Shown here piece by piece: positions 22,954-32,391 of a DNA stretch of 64,000 bases. The position numbers were made by a program, and so were the translations under genes. How positions within the stretch are numbered: position 1 is the stretch's first letter; the number at the start of each line of letters is the position of its first letter. The stretch is from CAYWVO01 sp964461835 (lineage in GTDB: Bacteria; Zixibacteria; MSB-5A5; WJJR01; JAJRUJ01): the NCBI GenBank assembly GCA_964461835.1, contig CAYWVO010000002.1, forward strand, positions 1 to 64,000. The letters run 5' to 3'. The notes beneath the pieces were generated by a model, which was not told the origin of the DNA, made no database searches, and saw only the letters and a list, made by a program, of their open reading frames with translations.

Positions 22954-25242
22954 GTGGCAAAGAATTTAATCATCGTCGAGTCACCAACGAAGACGAAGAC
23001 GCTCAGCAAGTTTTTGGGCAAAGAGTATAAAATTGCTGCGACAAAAGGGCATATTGTTGATTTGCCGCCCAAAAAGCTTGGTGTCGATCCTGATAACGAT
23101 TTTGAACTGCAATATGAAATCCTCGACGGCAAAAAGGCCGTTATTAAATCACTGAAATCCTCAGCGGCAAAGGCAGATACCGTCTACCTCGCGCCGGACC
23201 CGGACCGCGAAGGTGAAGCGATTGCCTGGCATGTCGCCGACCAGCTGCGCTCGACCAAGGCCACAATCAAGCGGGCCACCTTTAATGAGATTACCAAGTC
23301 TGCCGTCTTGAGTGCCTTGAACACTGCGGCGGATTTAGACAGCAAGCTCTACAACGCGCAACAGGCGCGCCGGGCGCTTGACCGGTTGGTTGGTTACCAG
23401 GTCAGTCCGGTCTTGTGGAAAGCGGTCTGTCGGGGGTTATCGGCGGGTCGGGTGCAATCGGTTGCCCTGCGGCTGATTTGTGAACGCGAACAGGAAATTC
23501 GCGATTTTGAGCCCGAGGAATACTGGACCATTACCGCCGACCTGCGCAAGTCGTCCCGCAAGCCGTTTGCTGCTGATCTGGCCAAGATCGACGGGAAGAA
23601 AATTAATCTGTCTTCCGACCAGGAGGCCGAGGCCGTTGTCGAATTATTGTCACCCGAGCGGGAAAAGGGCGCAGACGCGGTCTTCACGGTCGCCGACATT
23701 AATGAACAAAAGAAAACCCGCAATCCGTCGCCCCCCTATATCACCAGTACCCTGCAACAGGACGCCGCCCGTCGCCTCCGGTTTTCCCCGAAGAAGACAA
23801 TGATGGTGGCCCAGCAACTCTACGAAGGGGTGGAAGTTGGCAAACAGGGTTCGGTCAGCTTGATCACGTATATGCGGACCGACTCGGTCCGCATTGCCAA
23901 AGAGGCGTCCGTCCAGGCCAAGTCATATATTATCAAGACCTATGGAGAAGAATTCTATCCAAAGAAACCCCGCTTTTTTAAGACCAAGGGAAAATCGCAA
24001 GACGCTCATGAAGCGATTCGACCCACCTACTTCGGTCAGCCTCCGGAACGCGTTAAATCATCCCTGACCCGCGATCAATTCCGGTTGTACAAACTAATCT
24101 GGGAACGTTTTCTGGCCTCCCAGATGGCACCGGCGCGGGTGGTGCGTACCTCGGTGACGATTAACGCGGCTAATGAAACGCATGTTCCGGATAAGACCTT
24201 TGAGTTCAAAGCCGGCGACGAAACGGTCGAGTTTGAGGGTTATCTCAAGATTTACGAAGATTTGCCCGCGGAAAACGGCAACGGCAAAAAGCAGCCGAAA
24301 TTGCCGGTATTAAAAGAATCCGATAACCTTCTCTGTGACGCAATCAAGCCGGAGCAGCACTTCACCAAACCGCCGGCCCGTTATTCTGAAGCGTCCCTGG
24401 TGCGGGAGTTGGAAAGCAACGGCATTGGCCGACCCTCCACCTACGCACAGATTATCGCGACAATTATGGCCCGCAATTACGTGCTTTTGGAGAATCGCCG
24501 GTTATCACCAACGGAACTGGGAGAGGTGGTAAACCGGGTTCTGGTGGAGAACTTTCCGGATTTATTCAATGTCGAGTTTACCGCCCAGATGGAGAGTGAA
24601 CTCGACCGTATTGAAACCGGTGAAGAAAATTGGAAAGTGGTGCTCGGTGAGTTCTATTCGCCGTTCCGCAATGCACTGGAGGAAGTCAAGGCGAATGCGT
24701 CACAGATTAAGGCCTCAACACAGGACGAAACAGACGAGGTCTGCGATAAATGCGGCAAACCGATGGTGATCAAGTGGTCGAAGACCGGCAAGTTTTTGGC
24801 CTGTTCCGGCTATCCGGAGTGCCGCAACACCAAACCGCTGGACAGTGGCGGCGAGCCGCAGGAAACCGGCGAGGTTTGTGAGAAGTGTGGTGCGCCGATG
24901 GTTATCCGCACCGGCCGCTACGGTCAGTTTTTGGCCTGTTCCGCCTATCCCAAATGCAAAAACACCAAAGCCGTTCCCACCGGAGTGCAATGCCCGGAAG
25001 AGGGATGCAGCGGGCAGTTGGTGCAGCGCATGAGCCGCCGGAAAAAGGTCTTTTACTCCTGCTCCCGTTACCCGGACTGCACTTACGTGATTTGGGACAA
25101 GCCGGTTAAGCAGGTGTGTCCGGCGTGTGATCATCCCTTCATGGTCGAAAAGAACACCAAGGCCCGCGGGGAACATCTTAAGTGTCCGGCGTGCGGACAT
25201 ATAATTGAAGCGCCGCAAGTGTCGGAGCGTATGTCGGCGTAA
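22954..25242 (+). CDS. topA: DNA topoisomerase I
   Basis: TopA relaxes negative supercoils by a type IA mechanism. The 762-residue protein has a Toprim domain (LIIVESPTKTKTL, LAPDPDREGEAIAWH), the active-site region SLITYMRTDSVRI with the catalytic Tyr, and SNGIGRPSTYA. The C-terminus holds four Cys4 zinc ribbons starting around residues 595, 645, 685 and 725 (CDKCGKPMVIKWS, CEKCGAPMVIRTGRYG and so on). GTG 22954 is required by the conserved start AKNLIIVESP. A YedF-like gene follows after 18 bp. Confidence 0.97.
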   Translation: MAKNLIIVESPTKTKTLSKFLGKEYKIAATKGHIVDLPPKKLGVDPDNDFELQYEILDGKKAVIKSLKSSAAKADTVYLAPDPDREGEAIAWHVADQLRSTKATIKRATFNEITKSAVLSALNTAADLDSKLYNAQQARRALDRLVGYQVSPVLWKAVCRGLSAGRVQSVALRLICEREQEIRDFEPEEYWTITADLRKSSRKPFAADLAKIDGKKINLSSDQEAEAVVELLSPEREKGADAVFTVADINEQKKTRNPSPPYITSTLQQDAARRLRFSPKKTMMVAQQLYEGVEVGKQGSVSLITYMRTDSVRIAKEASVQAKSYIIKTYGEEFYPKKPRFFKTKGKSQDAHEAIRPTYFGQPPERVKSSLTRDQFRLYKLIWERFLASQMAPARVVRTSVTINAANETHVPDKTFEFKAGDETVEFEGYLKIYEDLPAENGNGKKQPKLPVLKESDNLLCDAIKPEQHFTKPPARYSEASLVRELESNGIGRPSTYAQIIATIMARNYVLLENRRLSPTELGEVVNRVLVENFPDLFNVEFTAQMESELDRIETGEENWKVVLGEFYSPFRNALEEVKANASQIKASTQDETDEVCDKCGKPMVIKWSKTGKFLACSGYPECRNTKPLDSGGEPQETGEVCEKCGAPMVIRTGRYGQFLACSAYPKCKNTKAVPTGVQCPEEGCSGQLVQRMSRRKKVFYSCSRYPDCTYVIWDKPVKQVCPACDHPFMVEKNTKARGEHLKCPACGHIIEAPQVSERMSA

Positions 25243-25260
25243 TCTTCGGGGAGAGAACGC

Positions 25261-25608
25261 ATGGCGGTGGATGCGAATTTGCTGTTGGTCCTTCGCTCAG
25301 AAAACCTTGGCGAGGGGGAGCCCGACCTGGGCGCGAAATTAATGAGCAGTTTCTTGAAGACGTTACTCGAGTCCGGCAATATTCCCGAAAAGATTATTTG
25401 TATGAACAGCGGAGTTTTTCTGACGACCGAGAATTCTCCGGTTACGGAACAACTCAAGCAATTCGCTGCTTCCGGTTCAGAGATTTTGTCTTGCAGCACT
25501 TGCCTGAATTATTTCGGCCGGACAGACAAACTCGTTGTGGGTAAGCCAACCGATATGAAGGCGATTGTTGGCGTCATGCTGCATTACCGGCGCATTCTTT
25601 CGCCGTAA
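25261..25608 (+). CDS. YedF-like DsrE-fold protein (stand-alone C-terminal domain)
   Basis: The 115-residue protein resembles the C-terminal DsrE-like half of the selenium-metabolism protein YedF: LVLRSENLGEGEPDLG, LMSSFLKTLLESGNIPEKI, FLTTENSPVTEQL and SCSTCLNYFG with its CxxC. Full YedF has an N-terminal TusA-like domain, absent here. A role in sulfur or selenium trafficking is plausible because the genome encodes selA, selB and selC at 51-55 kb, but that is inference. It follows topA by 18 bp and is convergent with the DUF418 gene. Confidence 0.75.
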   Translation: MAVDANLLLVLRSENLGEGEPDLGAKLMSSFLKTLLESGNIPEKIICMNSGVFLTTENSPVTEQLKQFAASGSEILSCSTCLNYFGRTDKLVVGKPTDMKAIVGVMLHYRRILSP

Positions 25609-25611
25609 AGA

Positions 25612-26955
25612 TCACCCACTGGTCGCTCGCATGGGTTGCCACCGCCAATAGGTGAGCGACCGCCAAAGCCACTCCGCAGGCCCAAAGCGAAACCGCGCGA
25701 ACCACCACGGGCTGATGATAAGCTGCAATATCCACGTACCGACGACAAAGCCCATCAGCCAGAACCGATCAATCGTGCCGTACAGCCCCAAACCATATCC
25801 GTAGAAGATGGTGGTCAGAATCACCGACTGCATCAAGTAGTTCGTCAGGGCCATTTGCCCCACTGCGGAGAGCCGGCGTTTCCATGCAGTCCAGATATCT
25901 GACTTGCAGAGGAGCATAACCATGCTGATGTGAGCCAGGGCGACCAGGATACTGCCGAAGTAACTAAAATGGCTACTGATCAGCCAATGCCGGGCAAAAT
26001 CGAATTCATGAGCAGTCTGCTGCCAATAGCCGAGGAAAACTACGGGCAGCCCTACACCATATCCGCTGGCCGCCAGCCGGGCATAAAACTTCCGTGAACG
26101 GCCGGCGGAGAAGACGCCGGCTTTCATCAACGCCATCCCTAATAACATCAATGCACAGACGCGCCAAAAGATCATAAAGGGCATTGCCTGGAGGTGCATC
26201 ATCAGGCTACTCTCTACGCGTTTCTCCAGGATACCGGCGAAACCGTTCTGCCGGATGGCAACGTTTTTCTGTAAATCCTCCTCGGTGGGTTTGAAGAACT
26301 CCCTCATTTCGCTGAACCCGGCAACCATTTCAACTTGCCACTGTAGAGGTTCCTTTCCTTCCGCCCGTGTTTGCGCGATCTCTTGCTCAACCTTGCGGGC
26401 ATACATCATGAAGCCACCGCTCGCCGCCCGCAACGCGGCGCCTACGAACAGCAAAATCACTGCGAGAATAATCAGCACCTTGGGTGAGCGTTTGCGGAAG
26501 GGATACAACACCAATCCGCACAGAGCGTAGGGGACGAGAATATCACCGGACCAGATTCCATAGGCGTGAATACCACCGATGACCAACAGCCACAGCATTC
26601 GCCGGTAGTATATGCCTTTCAGGGAGCGGTCGGCCGCTTCCGCCCGCCGCAGCATAAGGATGAGCCCGGCGCCGAACAGCATGGAAAATATCGCCATGAA
26701 CTTCTCGTCAAAAAAGAGATGCGTGAACGCCCAGGTTCCATGGTGTAAAGGCCCTGAGCCGCCATAGGCCAGGGGGTTGGAATAGCCGGCGAACGGCATA
26801 GCGAACGCGTAAATGTTCATTACCAGGATTCCCAGGATTGCCACGCCGCGCAGGGTATCGACACTGGTAATCCGTGCATCTTGAGTAACCGGTCCAAATA
26901 ATGCGTCGCCCGGCTTATCTCCTGAAGGCTGCGTGCTGACTGCCAGGTCGCTCAT
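25612..26955 (-). CDS. DUF418/YeiB-family multipass membrane protein
   Basis: The 447-residue protein has about ten hydrophobic segments. Early hits are SVDTLRGVAILGILVMNI and LFGAGLILMLRRAE (the N-terminal acyltransferase-like half), and the C-terminal DUF418 block contains GQMALTNYLMQSVI and SPWWFARFRFGPAEWLWR. The function of the family is unsettled. I chose the ATG at 26955, with AAGGAG about 10 bp upstream, over an earlier in-frame ATG at 27018. It is convergent with the YedF-like gene, 3 bp apart. Confidence 0.88.
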   Translation of the reverse strand: MSDLAVSTQPSGDKPGDALFGPVTQDARITSVDTLRGVAILGILVMNIYAFAMPFAGYSNPLAYGGSGPLHHGTWAFTHLFFDEKFMAIFSMLFGAGLILMLRRAEAADRSLKGIYYRRMLWLLVIGGIHAYGIWSGDILVPYALCGLVLYPFRKRSPKVLIILAVILLFVGAALRAASGGFMMYARKVEQEIAQTRAEGKEPLQWQVEMVAGFSEMREFFKPTEEDLQKNVAIRQNGFAGILEKRVESSLMMHLQAMPFMIFWRVCALMLLGMALMKAGVFSAGRSRKFYARLAASGYGVGLPVVFLGYWQQTAHEFDFARHWLISSHFSYFGSILVALAHISMVMLLCKSDIWTAWKRRLSAVGQMALTNYLMQSVILTTIFYGYGLGLYGTIDRFWLMGFVVGTWILQLIISPWWFARFRFGPAEWLWRSLTYWRWQPMRATSG

Positions 26956-27105
26956 ACAATCTACACTCCTTGACCGCAATATTAGACACCTACGGAGAAA
27001 ATATAGCAGAAGTTGCACGGGGGAGAAATGTCTTTACATCGGACGATTTGACCTCTATTGTCTGTGGCAGGGGCTGGATTGTGTCTGCATGATCACGGGT
27101 TTTTT

Positions 27106-28026
27106 ATGACAACGCATCTGACGGCACTCATGGCGAGCTTTCTGGAGGAGTTGGAACGTATTCGCCGCTACTCGCCGCACACGACCCGCAGCTACCGGGT
27201 CGATCTCGAATTGTTTGCCCAACATTGCGGGCAACGCAATATTACCACTGTTACCGACGCAGCGCAGGTAACGATGATCATGGATTATTTGTCAGCCCGG
27301 CGCCGCCACGGCGACAGCCAGCGGACCCTGGCGCGGCGGACTTCGAGCCTGCGGTCCTTTTTTCGCGCGGTCGCTCGCCAGGGGCACCTGGAAGGCGATG
27401 TGGCCGATTTGTTTCCCTCCTTGAAAATCTCGAAGACCTTGCCCCGGTTTCTTAGTGAAGATGTTATGACGCGATGGCTGGATGCTCTTCCCAATGCCAC
27501 CATCTGGGACGCTCGTGATCGCGCACTGGTGCTGGTATTCTATGCGACCGGGGCGCGGTTGGCAGAAATTGCCGGCCTTACCTGGGAGGCGGTGGATGAA
27601 AACAATGAGCGCCTGCGTGTGTTGGGCAAGGGCAACAAGTACCGGTTGATTCCGCTTGGGTCGGCGGCGACTCAGGGACTACTGACCTACCGCGAAAAAG
27701 TTGCTGACGAATTTGGCGCCGACCAGACCGGCCCGACAACGGCTGTCTTCATTAATCCCAAGGGGAATCGCTTGACCACGCGATCGTTGGCCCGTATTCT
27801 CGCCCGGCGTTTTGCCGCAATTGCGAGCGGCGGGAAAGTGCACCCGCATATGATCAGACATACCTTTGCCACGCATTTGATTAATCGCGGGGCGGATCTG
27901 ATGGCCATCAAGGAAATCCTCGGTCATCAATCCGTCGAGACAACGCAGGTTTACACCCATGTCTCGAATGCGTATCTAAAGAAAACATACAAACAGGCTT
28001 TCCCGCGTGCGGAAAGGGCAGAGTAA
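27106..28026 (+). CDS. xerC: XerC-type tyrosine recombinase
   Basis: The protein (306 residues from this start) has an N-terminal SAM-like core-binding domain (FLEELERIRRYSPHTTRS) and the catalytic domain with the R-H-R-H-Y set in ATGARLAEIAGL, HPHMIRHTFATHLI, LGHQSVETTQVYTHV. XerC resolves chromosome dimers at dif. The xerC-hslV-hslU order with topA upstream is that of Bacillus codV-clpQ-clpY, supporting XerC over a phage integrase. The start is uncertain: ATG 27106, ATG 27130 and an earlier non-ATG codon are all possible. It overlaps hslV by 1 bp. Confidence 0.88.
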   Translation: MTTHLTALMASFLEELERIRRYSPHTTRSYRVDLELFAQHCGQRNITTVTDAAQVTMIMDYLSARRRHGDSQRTLARRTSSLRSFFRAVARQGHLEGDVADLFPSLKISKTLPRFLSEDVMTRWLDALPNATIWDARDRALVLVFYATGARLAEIAGLTWEAVDENNERLRVLGKGNKYRLIPLGSAATQGLLTYREKVADEFGADQTGPTTAVFINPKGNRLTTRSLARILARRFAAIASGGKVHPHMIRHTFATHLINRGADLMAIKEILGHQSVETTQVYTHVSNAYLKKTYKQAFPRAERAE

Positions 28027-28559
28027 TGCAATATCGTTCGACAACTATTATCGGTGTCCGTTATAAAGGCGAGGTCGCGCTGGGCGGTGACGGGCAGGTG
28101 ACCCTGGATGATACGATTCTCAAACAGTCGGCAAAGAAGATCCGGCGGCTCCATGAAGATCAGATTCTCGCGGGCTTCGCTGGTTCCTCCGGGGACGCAG
28201 TGACGTTATTCGAGCGGTTCGAGCAAAAAATCGAGGAATTTGGCGGAAACCTGCCCCGGGCAGCCGTAGAACTGGCCAAGGACTGGCGGATGGACAAATA
28301 CCTGCGCCGTCTCGAGGCGCTGCTGATCGTGATGGATAAAAATCATTCGTTACTAATCTCCGGGAACGGGGACGTGATCGAGCCGGACGACGATGTGCTG
28401 GCGGTCGGCTCGGGGGCGCCGTATGCGGTAGCGGCGGCCCGTGCCCTGGTCCACCACGCCAAAATGGACGCCGCGAAAATTGTCAAGACGGCACTGGAGA
28501 TTGCCGCTGACATCTGCGTATATACCAACCGCGATATCAATGTTGAGGTATTAAAGTGA
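28026..28559 (+). CDS. hslV: ATP-dependent protease peptidase subunit HslV
   Basis: HslV is the proteasome-like threonine peptidase of HslUV. The 177-residue product starts MQYRSTTIIGVRYKGEVALG, with the nucleophile Thr expected to be exposed after removal of a five-residue propeptide, and continues GDGQVTLDDTILK and FAGSSGDAVTLFERFE. A residue of the canonical active site, GDGQV, is intact. It overlaps xerC by 1 bp and hslU by 4 bp, so the three are translationally coupled. Confidence 0.96.
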   Translation: MQYRSTTIIGVRYKGEVALGGDGQVTLDDTILKQSAKKIRRLHEDQILAGFAGSSGDAVTLFERFEQKIEEFGGNLPRAAVELAKDWRMDKYLRRLEALLIVMDKNHSLLISGNGDVIEPDDDVLAVGSGAPYAVAAARALVHHAKMDAAKIVKTALEIAADICVYTNRDINVEVLK

Positions 28560-29905
28560 TCGAAGAGTTGACACCCCGGGAAATAGTTAAAGAGCTGGAC
28601 CGCTATATTATCGGGCAGGACGCCGCCAAGAAATCAGTGGCGATCGCCCTGCGCAACCGCTGGCGCCGTCGACAAATCGCCGATGATCTCCGCCAGGAAA
28701 TCCTGCCCAATAATATCATCATGATCGGCCCGACCGGGGTCGGCAAGACCGAAATCGCGCGGCGGCTCGCCAGCTTGGCGCAAGCGCCGTTTCTTAAGGT
28801 TGAGGCGTCGAAATTCACCGAAGTTGGATATGTCGGACGTGATGTGGAATCGATGATCCGGGATTTGACCGACCTGGCGGTCAATATGGTGAAAAACGAA
28901 AAAGCGGAAAGTGTTGCCGACCGCGCGCGGGAACTGGCGGAAGAACGCCTGCTGGATTTATTGTTGCCGCGACGGGCGCCCACCACCGAGGGGCAGGTCA
29001 TGGAACCCGAAGCCATGGCCCGGTGGGAACGAACCCGGGAAAAATTGCGGGAGCAGCTCGAAGAAGGCCTACTGGATCAAAAGCAAATTGAACTGGAAAC
29101 GAAAGAATCCCGTTTCCCGGTCGTTGAGGTCTTTTCGCCGATGGGCATGGAGGAACTCGGCGTCAATTTTCAGGAAATGTTCTCGGAAATGATGCCGAAG
29201 AAGCCCAAGAAACGCAGACTCTCAGTGGAAGAAGCGCGAAAGATCCTGATCAACGAGGAGATTAATAAGCTGGTCGACATGGACGATGTCATTGCCGCAG
29301 CGCTGGAGCGCGTCCAGGAATCCGGCATCGTCTTCATCGACGAAATCGACAAAATCGCCGGCGAACGCTCCAAGTCCGGGCCCGATGTGTCGCGCGAAGG
29401 CGTGCAGCGCGATATCCTGCCGATTGTCGAAGGCACCAACGTTACGACCAAATACGGGATGATCAAGACCGATCATGTTCTCTTTATTGCTGCCGGCGCA
29501 TTTCATGCCGCCAAACCGGCCGACCTGATTCCCGAGTTGCAGGGGCGATTTCCGATCCGCGTCGAACTGGACAACCTCAGCCGTGACGATTTCGTGCGCA
29601 TTCTCACCGAACCCGAAAACGCCCTGATCAAACAATACCGCGCGTTGTTGGATACCGAAGGGGTGCGGCTGGCCTTTAATAAGGACGCAATTGCGGAAAT
29701 TGCCGAGACGGCGATGATCGTTAATGATCGCGCGGAGAATATCGGCGCGCGCCGCTTACACACCGTGATGACTACCTTGTTGGAAGACACGTTGTTTGAC
29801 GCGCCGACGATGAAGAAAAAATCCTTTAAAGTAACACGAACACTGGTGCAGAAAAACTTAAAAGACATCATTGAAGATGAGGACCTGTCGCGCTATATCC
29901 TCTGA
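28556..29905 (+). CDS. hslU: HslU ATPase subunit of the HslUV protease
   Basis: HslU is the AAA+ unfoldase that feeds substrates to HslV. The 449-residue protein shows LDRYIIGQDAAKKSVAIAL, Walker A GPTGVGKTEIARRLA, GYVGRDVESMIRDL with the pore loop, Walker B IVFIDEIDKIAGE and the C-terminal tail DLSRYIL that docks into HslV. The I-domain lies between residues about 110 and 240. The start is GTG 28556, overlapping the hslV stop. Confidence 0.97.
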   Translation: MIEELTPREIVKELDRYIIGQDAAKKSVAIALRNRWRRRQIADDLRQEILPNNIIMIGPTGVGKTEIARRLASLAQAPFLKVEASKFTEVGYVGRDVESMIRDLTDLAVNMVKNEKAESVADRARELAEERLLDLLLPRRAPTTEGQVMEPEAMARWERTREKLREQLEEGLLDQKQIELETKESRFPVVEVFSPMGMEELGVNFQEMFSEMMPKKPKKRRLSVEEARKILINEEINKLVDMDDVIAAALERVQESGIVFIDEIDKIAGERSKSGPDVSREGVQRDILPIVEGTNVTTKYGMIKTDHVLFIAAGAFHAAKPADLIPELQGRFPIRVELDNLSRDDFVRILTEPENALIKQYRALLDTEGVRLAFNKDAIAEIAETAMIVNDRAENIGARRLHTVMTTLLEDTLFDAPTMKKKSFKVTRTLVQKNLKDIIEDEDLSRYIL

Positions 29906-29959
29906 CCCCCGGCGCGATACGAATACTATCATAAACTGCCTGCCAAGTTGAGGTATCCC

Positions 29960-30871
29960 ATGACCAAGGATTTTCTCAAGATTGCGGACTGGACCGACCA
30001 GGACATCCGCGAAACGCTTGAACTGGCTTCACAATTTAAAGCCGGCGCCGAGCCACCCCAGGTGATGGCCGGTAAGAGTGCCGCACTCATTTTTTACACC
30101 CCGTCCCTGCGGACCCGCATCTCGTTTGAGATCGGCATTTCCCAGATGGGCGGTCATAGTATGTTTATCACTGACGCCGAAATAAGTCTCGGCGTGCGGG
30201 AGACGATCGCCGACGTCGCTCGGGTGCTCTCGCGGTACGTGTCACTGATTACCATTCGCACCTTGAATCAGGATGCCATTGAGGAACTGGCTGCATATGC
30301 GTCTGTGCCGGTGATCAATGCCTTGACCGAACGCTACCATCCCTGCCAGGTGATGGGGGATATCCTGACGGCCAAGGAACACCTGGGGCGCATCGATAAT
30401 CTGAGTATCGCCTTCATGGGCGACGGCAATAACACCTTTCACTCCTGGACTAACCTCGCCGCGCTCATTCCGCTGGATTTGCGGCTGGGCACCAGCGCGG
30501 AAACGATGCCGGACGAGGAGATTGTGGAATTTGCCCGCTCGCAGGGCAAATCCAAAATCACCATTACGCACGATCCCTACGAAGCTGTTGCGGGTGCGGA
30601 TGTTATCTATACGGACGTGTGGGCCTCTATGGGTTATAAAGAGCTGGGCGATCAACGCCAGAAAATCCTAAGCGATTTCCAGGTCAACGCCGACCTAGTA
30701 AAAAGAGCAAAAGCGTCCGCAATCGTGATGCACTGTTTGCCGGCTGAGCGTGGCCGGGAGATCACCGACGAGGTCATGGACGGGCCACACTCGGTAGTTT
30801 TCGATGAAGCGGAAAATCGGCTGCACGTGCAGAAGGCAATTATCGTGCGGCTCATGCAACAGCAACCATGA
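29960..30871 (+). CDS. argF: Ornithine carbamoyltransferase
   Basis: OTCase joins carbamoyl phosphate and ornithine to citrulline in arginine synthesis. The 303 residues contain FYTPSLRTRISFE (carbamoyl-phosphate loop, with Leu where STRTR usually has Thr), EERYHPCQVMGD-like TERYHPCQVMGD, DVWASMGY (the SMG ornithine loop) and HCLPAERGREITDEV. The SMG and HCLP motifs favour OTCase over aspartate or succinylornithine relatives. ATG 29960 has GAGG about 6 bp upstream. It is 54 bp after hslU and 11 bp before a lipoprotein gene. Confidence 0.9.
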   Translation: MTKDFLKIADWTDQDIRETLELASQFKAGAEPPQVMAGKSAALIFYTPSLRTRISFEIGISQMGGHSMFITDAEISLGVRETIADVARVLSRYVSLITIRTLNQDAIEELAAYASVPVINALTERYHPCQVMGDILTAKEHLGRIDNLSIAFMGDGNNTFHSWTNLAALIPLDLRLGTSAETMPDEEIVEFARSQGKSKITITHDPYEAVAGADVIYTDVWASMGYKELGDQRQKILSDFQVNADLVKRAKASAIVMHCLPAERGREITDEVMDGPHSVVFDEAENRLHVQKAIIVRLMQQQP

Positions 30872-30882
30872 GGAGTTTGCCC

Positions 30883-31731
30883 ATGCGCACTATGGTTCAA
30901 TCGGCCGCTGTGTTAGTTCTGGCCGCGGTGTTTCTTGGTGGGTGCAGTTCCCCGTCTGACACCACCCCCAGCCTGTCGGCCAGCGAAAAGTACGAGTTAG
31001 TTGAGGAAGACATCGATTCCTTCGTCAAAAGCTTCACCACGTTTGTCACCCAGGACCTGAGTAGCTTTCAGCGTTTCGATCCGGCCACGGCGGCGACCCG
31101 TCCACTGGGCAAGCCGGCCGTAGTTACCGATAGTGTGATCACGTATGACACCGCGTATGTGAACGGCTGGCATATTATCACGGCGACCGGCATCTCCGAG
31201 AATGAATCCGTGTCGATTACCGACAGCCTGCGCTTTCTTGATCTGGCCGGTACGCCCCAGTATGAACCGAACCCGGCCACGACCGACGCGGTGTATTTAC
31301 GCGAGCATGTTACGATGTCGATCGCAATCCCGGATTTTAATATGAGTCTGTCCATGGATATGGATGGCGCGTTTTCGTTCAGCGGCTTCCAGTCGCCCAT
31401 GATCATTGCGGATGGCGCCATGGATATGACCATGGTGATGGGATTCGAAACCGAGCACGGTCCTACGACAATGGATATGACGTATGACCTGGAGATCAAC
31501 GACATTGCCGTGTCCAATCCCGAGCAGGGCGGTAATGGATGTATTACCGGTGGGTCGTTTGTGATCGCATTCTCAGCAGCGGTCGACGGTTACGACGAGA
31601 ACGGTCAACATATCAACGAAACCGTCAACGCATACATCACGCTCACCTTCAGTGGTAGTAGCGGTATCTATACCACCACCATTGATGGCAGCAATTTCAC
31701 CGAATCGTTTGACGGCTGCGATTTGGAATAA
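30883..31731 (+). CDS. Lipoprotein of unknown function
   Basis: The 282-residue protein begins MRTMVQSAAVLVLAAVFLGGC, a signal peptide with a good lipobox (LGGC). The mature part is rich in Thr, Ser, Asp and Met (FNMSLSMDMDGAFSF, MDMTMVMGFE) and looks beta-structured. I recognise no family. ATG 30883 follows AGGAG at 30871-30875; the ATG at 30868 is too close to that site. It lies 11 bp after argF and ends with a hairpin. Confidence 0.75.
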   Translation: MRTMVQSAAVLVLAAVFLGGCSSPSDTTPSLSASEKYELVEEDIDSFVKSFTTFVTQDLSSFQRFDPATAATRPLGKPAVVTDSVITYDTAYVNGWHIITATGISENESVSITDSLRFLDLAGTPQYEPNPATTDAVYLREHVTMSIAIPDFNMSLSMDMDGAFSFSGFQSPMIIADGAMDMTMVMGFETEHGPTTMDMTYDLEINDIAVSNPEQGGNGCITGGSFVIAFSAAVDGYDENGQHINETVNAYITLTFSGSSGIYTTTIDGSNFTESFDGCDLE

Positions 31732-31757
31732 TTGACCCCAAAAAAACATTTCTCCAG

Positions 31758-31779
31758 CGGCGGCTCTGCGGGGCCGCCG
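31758..31779 (+). terminator. GC-rich hairpin after the lipoprotein gene
   Basis: CGGCGGC 31758-31764 pairs with GCCGCCG 31773-31779. Only a short T run follows, so termination strength is uncertain. It lies 26 bp past the stop. Confidence 0.5.
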
Positions 31780-32199
31780 TTTGTGTTGGATTACAGATGC
31801 TTATCACGATCCATGAGCGTAATTGATAAATGAGGATGCATATACTCCTCATTAAGGCTGGATTGTTCCCTTGACCAGGAAAGGTAATTACTTTATCTGA
31901 TACAGTGTACAGTTGTTGTATCTAAGAGCCTTTCATCATTCCTGCGCAGAAAGCACCGTGTATGTAAAAGCATTATGACTGGGCGGTGCCCCGTGGCTTG
32001 CGGAGGGAGTGCATTGGGGAGAAGGTATTGGTGTTGACAGGCAGTGCTCTTCATTGTGCAATGAGGCTACTCCCGCAGCAATTGCTGGGGACCGAAGGAA
32101 ATGGAAGAAATTGAGTGCAACGCGGTATAGTAGTTGGTTACTTTATGCGATGTGAGTACATTATGACAGCAATTGTTCGCGAACGAACAGGCGGTTCGG
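31780..32199. other. Intergenic region, no gene; one possible promoter
   Basis: About 420 bp without a supported frame or recognised repeat. A TTGACA at 32034-32039 is followed after 17 bp by TGCAAT, a weak match to a -10 element, and could serve the small downstream gene. Nothing else stands out. Confidence 0.4.
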
Positions 32200-32391
32200 A
32201 TGTCGAATAGACGCCACTATTGGATTGTCATCCCGGTAATTGTTCCGTTGCTTTTTGCGCTCTTCATGACTACGTGCAGTAGGAACCCCACTGATAGTAG
32301 AGAAGAGTCTAATTGGGTCATCCTTAACGAGGGGAATGAGATAAGCGACGCTGTCCTGTTTCAGCGTAAGCTGGACAAATCTTGCGTTTAG
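32200..32391 (+). pseudogene. Short lipoprotein-like ORF, probably truncated
   Basis: The 63-residue frame begins MSNRRHYWIVIPVIVPLLFA and contains MTTCSRNPT, a plausible lipoprotein signal. The 30 residues after it (NWVILNEGN) look like the opening of a larger exported, possibly beta-propeller, protein before a stop at 32389-32391. No matching coding continues downstream. I treat it as a remnant; a real small lipoprotein is possible. Confidence 0.4.
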
